Assembly: GCA_017619255.1 (NCBI GenBank)
Contig: JAFZSS010000088.1
Span: 1-13,466 of the forward strand
DNA length: 13,466 bases
Source of the DNA: Muribaculaceae bacterium
GTDB lineage: Bacteria > Bacteroidota > Bacteroidia > Bacteroidales > Muribaculaceae
Direction of reading: 5' to 3'
The notes under the pieces are model-generated. The model was not told where the DNA came from, did no database searches, and saw only the letters and a program-made list of their open reading frames with translations. The number at the start of each line of letters is the position of its first letter. The stretch's first letter is position 1. The position numbers and the translations under genes are program-made. This document shows, one piece after another, positions 12,760-13,466 of the stretch.

Positions 12760-13466
12760 ATGATGCAGAACAGTAACATAACACCCGAGATGGAAGACCA
12801 GATGGTCGACCAGGCCTATCAGAACTTGTTAAATGGCTACTTGTCAAGCAACCACCGCAAGAAAGTAGAAGTCATCGACAAGGCCTTCAGGTTTGCACGC
12901 GATGCCCATAAGGGTATCCGCCGTCGCTCGGGCGAGCCCTACATCATGCATCCCATTGCCGTGGCCACCATCGTGAATCAGGAAATTGGCCTGGGCTCAA
13001 CAAGCATCAGCGCGGCCCTGCTGCACGATGTGGTCGAGGACACCGACTACACGCTCGAGGACATCGAAGCGCAGTTCGGCAAGAAAATCGCCCGCATCGT
13101 TGACGGACTGACTAAAATCTCGGGTGGCATCTTCGGCGACAAAGCGTCGGAGCAGGCCGAGAATTTCCGCAAGCTGCTGCTCACCATGAGCGAGGATGTG
13201 CGCGTGGTGCTCATCAAGATGGCCGACCGCCTGCACAACATGCGCACTCTGTCGTCCATGCCAGCCAACAAGCAGTATAAGATTGCCGGCGAGACATTAT
13301 ACATCTACGCCCCCCTGGCCCACCGCCTTGGCCTATATGCCATCAAGACCGAGCTTGAAGATCTGAGTTTCAAGTACAACCACCCCCAAGAGTACCAACG
13401 CATCAAGAACCTGGTCATTGCCAGTGAGGAACAGCGCAACGAATTGTTCGCGCGCTTCTCGGCACC
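12760..13466 (+). CDS. RelA/SpoT family (p)ppGpp synthetase/hydrolase, N-terminal part
   Basis: The frame from ATG 12760 (second ATG at 12763) stays open to the window end, giving 235 residues of an RSH protein whose full length is usually over 700. Visible is the HD hydrolase domain: AFRFARDAHKG, SGEPYIMHPIAVATIV (first metal-binding histidine), ALLHDVVEDTDYT (the HD pair and following acidic residues), LTKIS, and IKMADRLHNMRTL. These residues are those of an active ppGpp hydrolase, so the protein is a bifunctional Rel/SpoT type and not a RelA with a dead HD domain. The following LAHRLGLYAIKTELEDLSFKY leads into the synthetase domain, most of which is beyond the window. It makes and breaks the alarmone (p)ppGpp in the cytoplasm during starvation. 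Confidence 0.95.
   Translation, partial: MMQNSNITPEMEDQMVDQAYQNLLNGYLSSNHRKKVEVIDKAFRFARDAHKGIRRRSGEPYIMHPIAVATIVNQEIGLGSTSISAALLHDVVEDTDYTLEDIEAQFGKKIARIVDGLTKISGGIFGDKASEQAENFRKLLLTMSEDVRVVLIKMADRLHNMRTLSSMPANKQYKIAGETLYIYAPLAHRLGLYAIKTELEDLSFKYNHPQEYQRIKNLVIASEEQRNELFARFSA

Overview
This window looks like a chromosomal segment from a gut-type member of the order Bacteroidales (Muribaculaceae, Prevotella or a close relative; I cannot fix the genus). The evidence is repeated use of the Bacteroides-type promoter (-7 box TAnnTTTG, TTTG/TTG about 20 to 22 bases upstream), AT-rich leaders without Shine-Dalgarno sequences, a BspA-like repeat protein with a C-terminal dockerin, a DUF2851 protein, and the general gene style. 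Coding sequence is GC-rich (by eye) and intergenic DNA is AT-rich.

Layout. (1) 142-1140, minus: secreted BspA-like leucine-rich protein with a dockerin pair. (2) 1374-1445, minus: tRNA-Phe(GAA) with its own promoter and terminator, flanked by a 13-bp direct repeat. (3) 1578-6077, plus: a tight three-gene operon of a UbiA-family polyprenyl-phosphate phosphoribosyltransferase, a fusion of a HAD phosphatase with a GT-C type membrane glycosyltransferase, and a DUF2851 protein. (4) 6174-9414, minus: a GT2 glycosyltransferase followed by a class A penicillin-binding protein, ending at a strong intrinsic terminator. (5) 9519-10016, plus: a small lipoprotein with a degenerate Rieske-like C-terminus. 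(6) 10017-10533: a gene-free AT-rich stretch holding a heptamer repeat, a 12-bp inverted repeat pair about 250 bp apart, and the promoter and leader of the next gene. (7) 10534-11067, plus: secreted NlpC/P60 cell-wall peptidase with a clear terminator. (8) 11241-12578, plus: secreted esterase with a shortened SMP-30-like tail. (9) 12760 to the window end, plus: the N-terminal part of a RelA/SpoT enzyme.

How the genes fit together. Most of the window concerns the cell envelope: peptidoglycan synthesis (PBP) and cutting (NlpC/P60), a glycosyltransferase, exported proteins and a lipid-linked sugar pathway. The most interesting part is the operon at 1578-4762. Its first gene resembles the enzyme that joins PRPP to a polyprenyl phosphate, the second begins with a phosphatase that could remove the 5-phosphate, and the same polypeptide continues as a membrane glycosyltransferase that could spend the resulting polyprenyl-phospho-pentose. 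This would be a compact make, dephosphorylate and transfer route similar in logic to the mycobacterial arabinofuranose donor pathway, but with no epimerase in the window. This is inferred from family logic and is not shown by the sequence alone.
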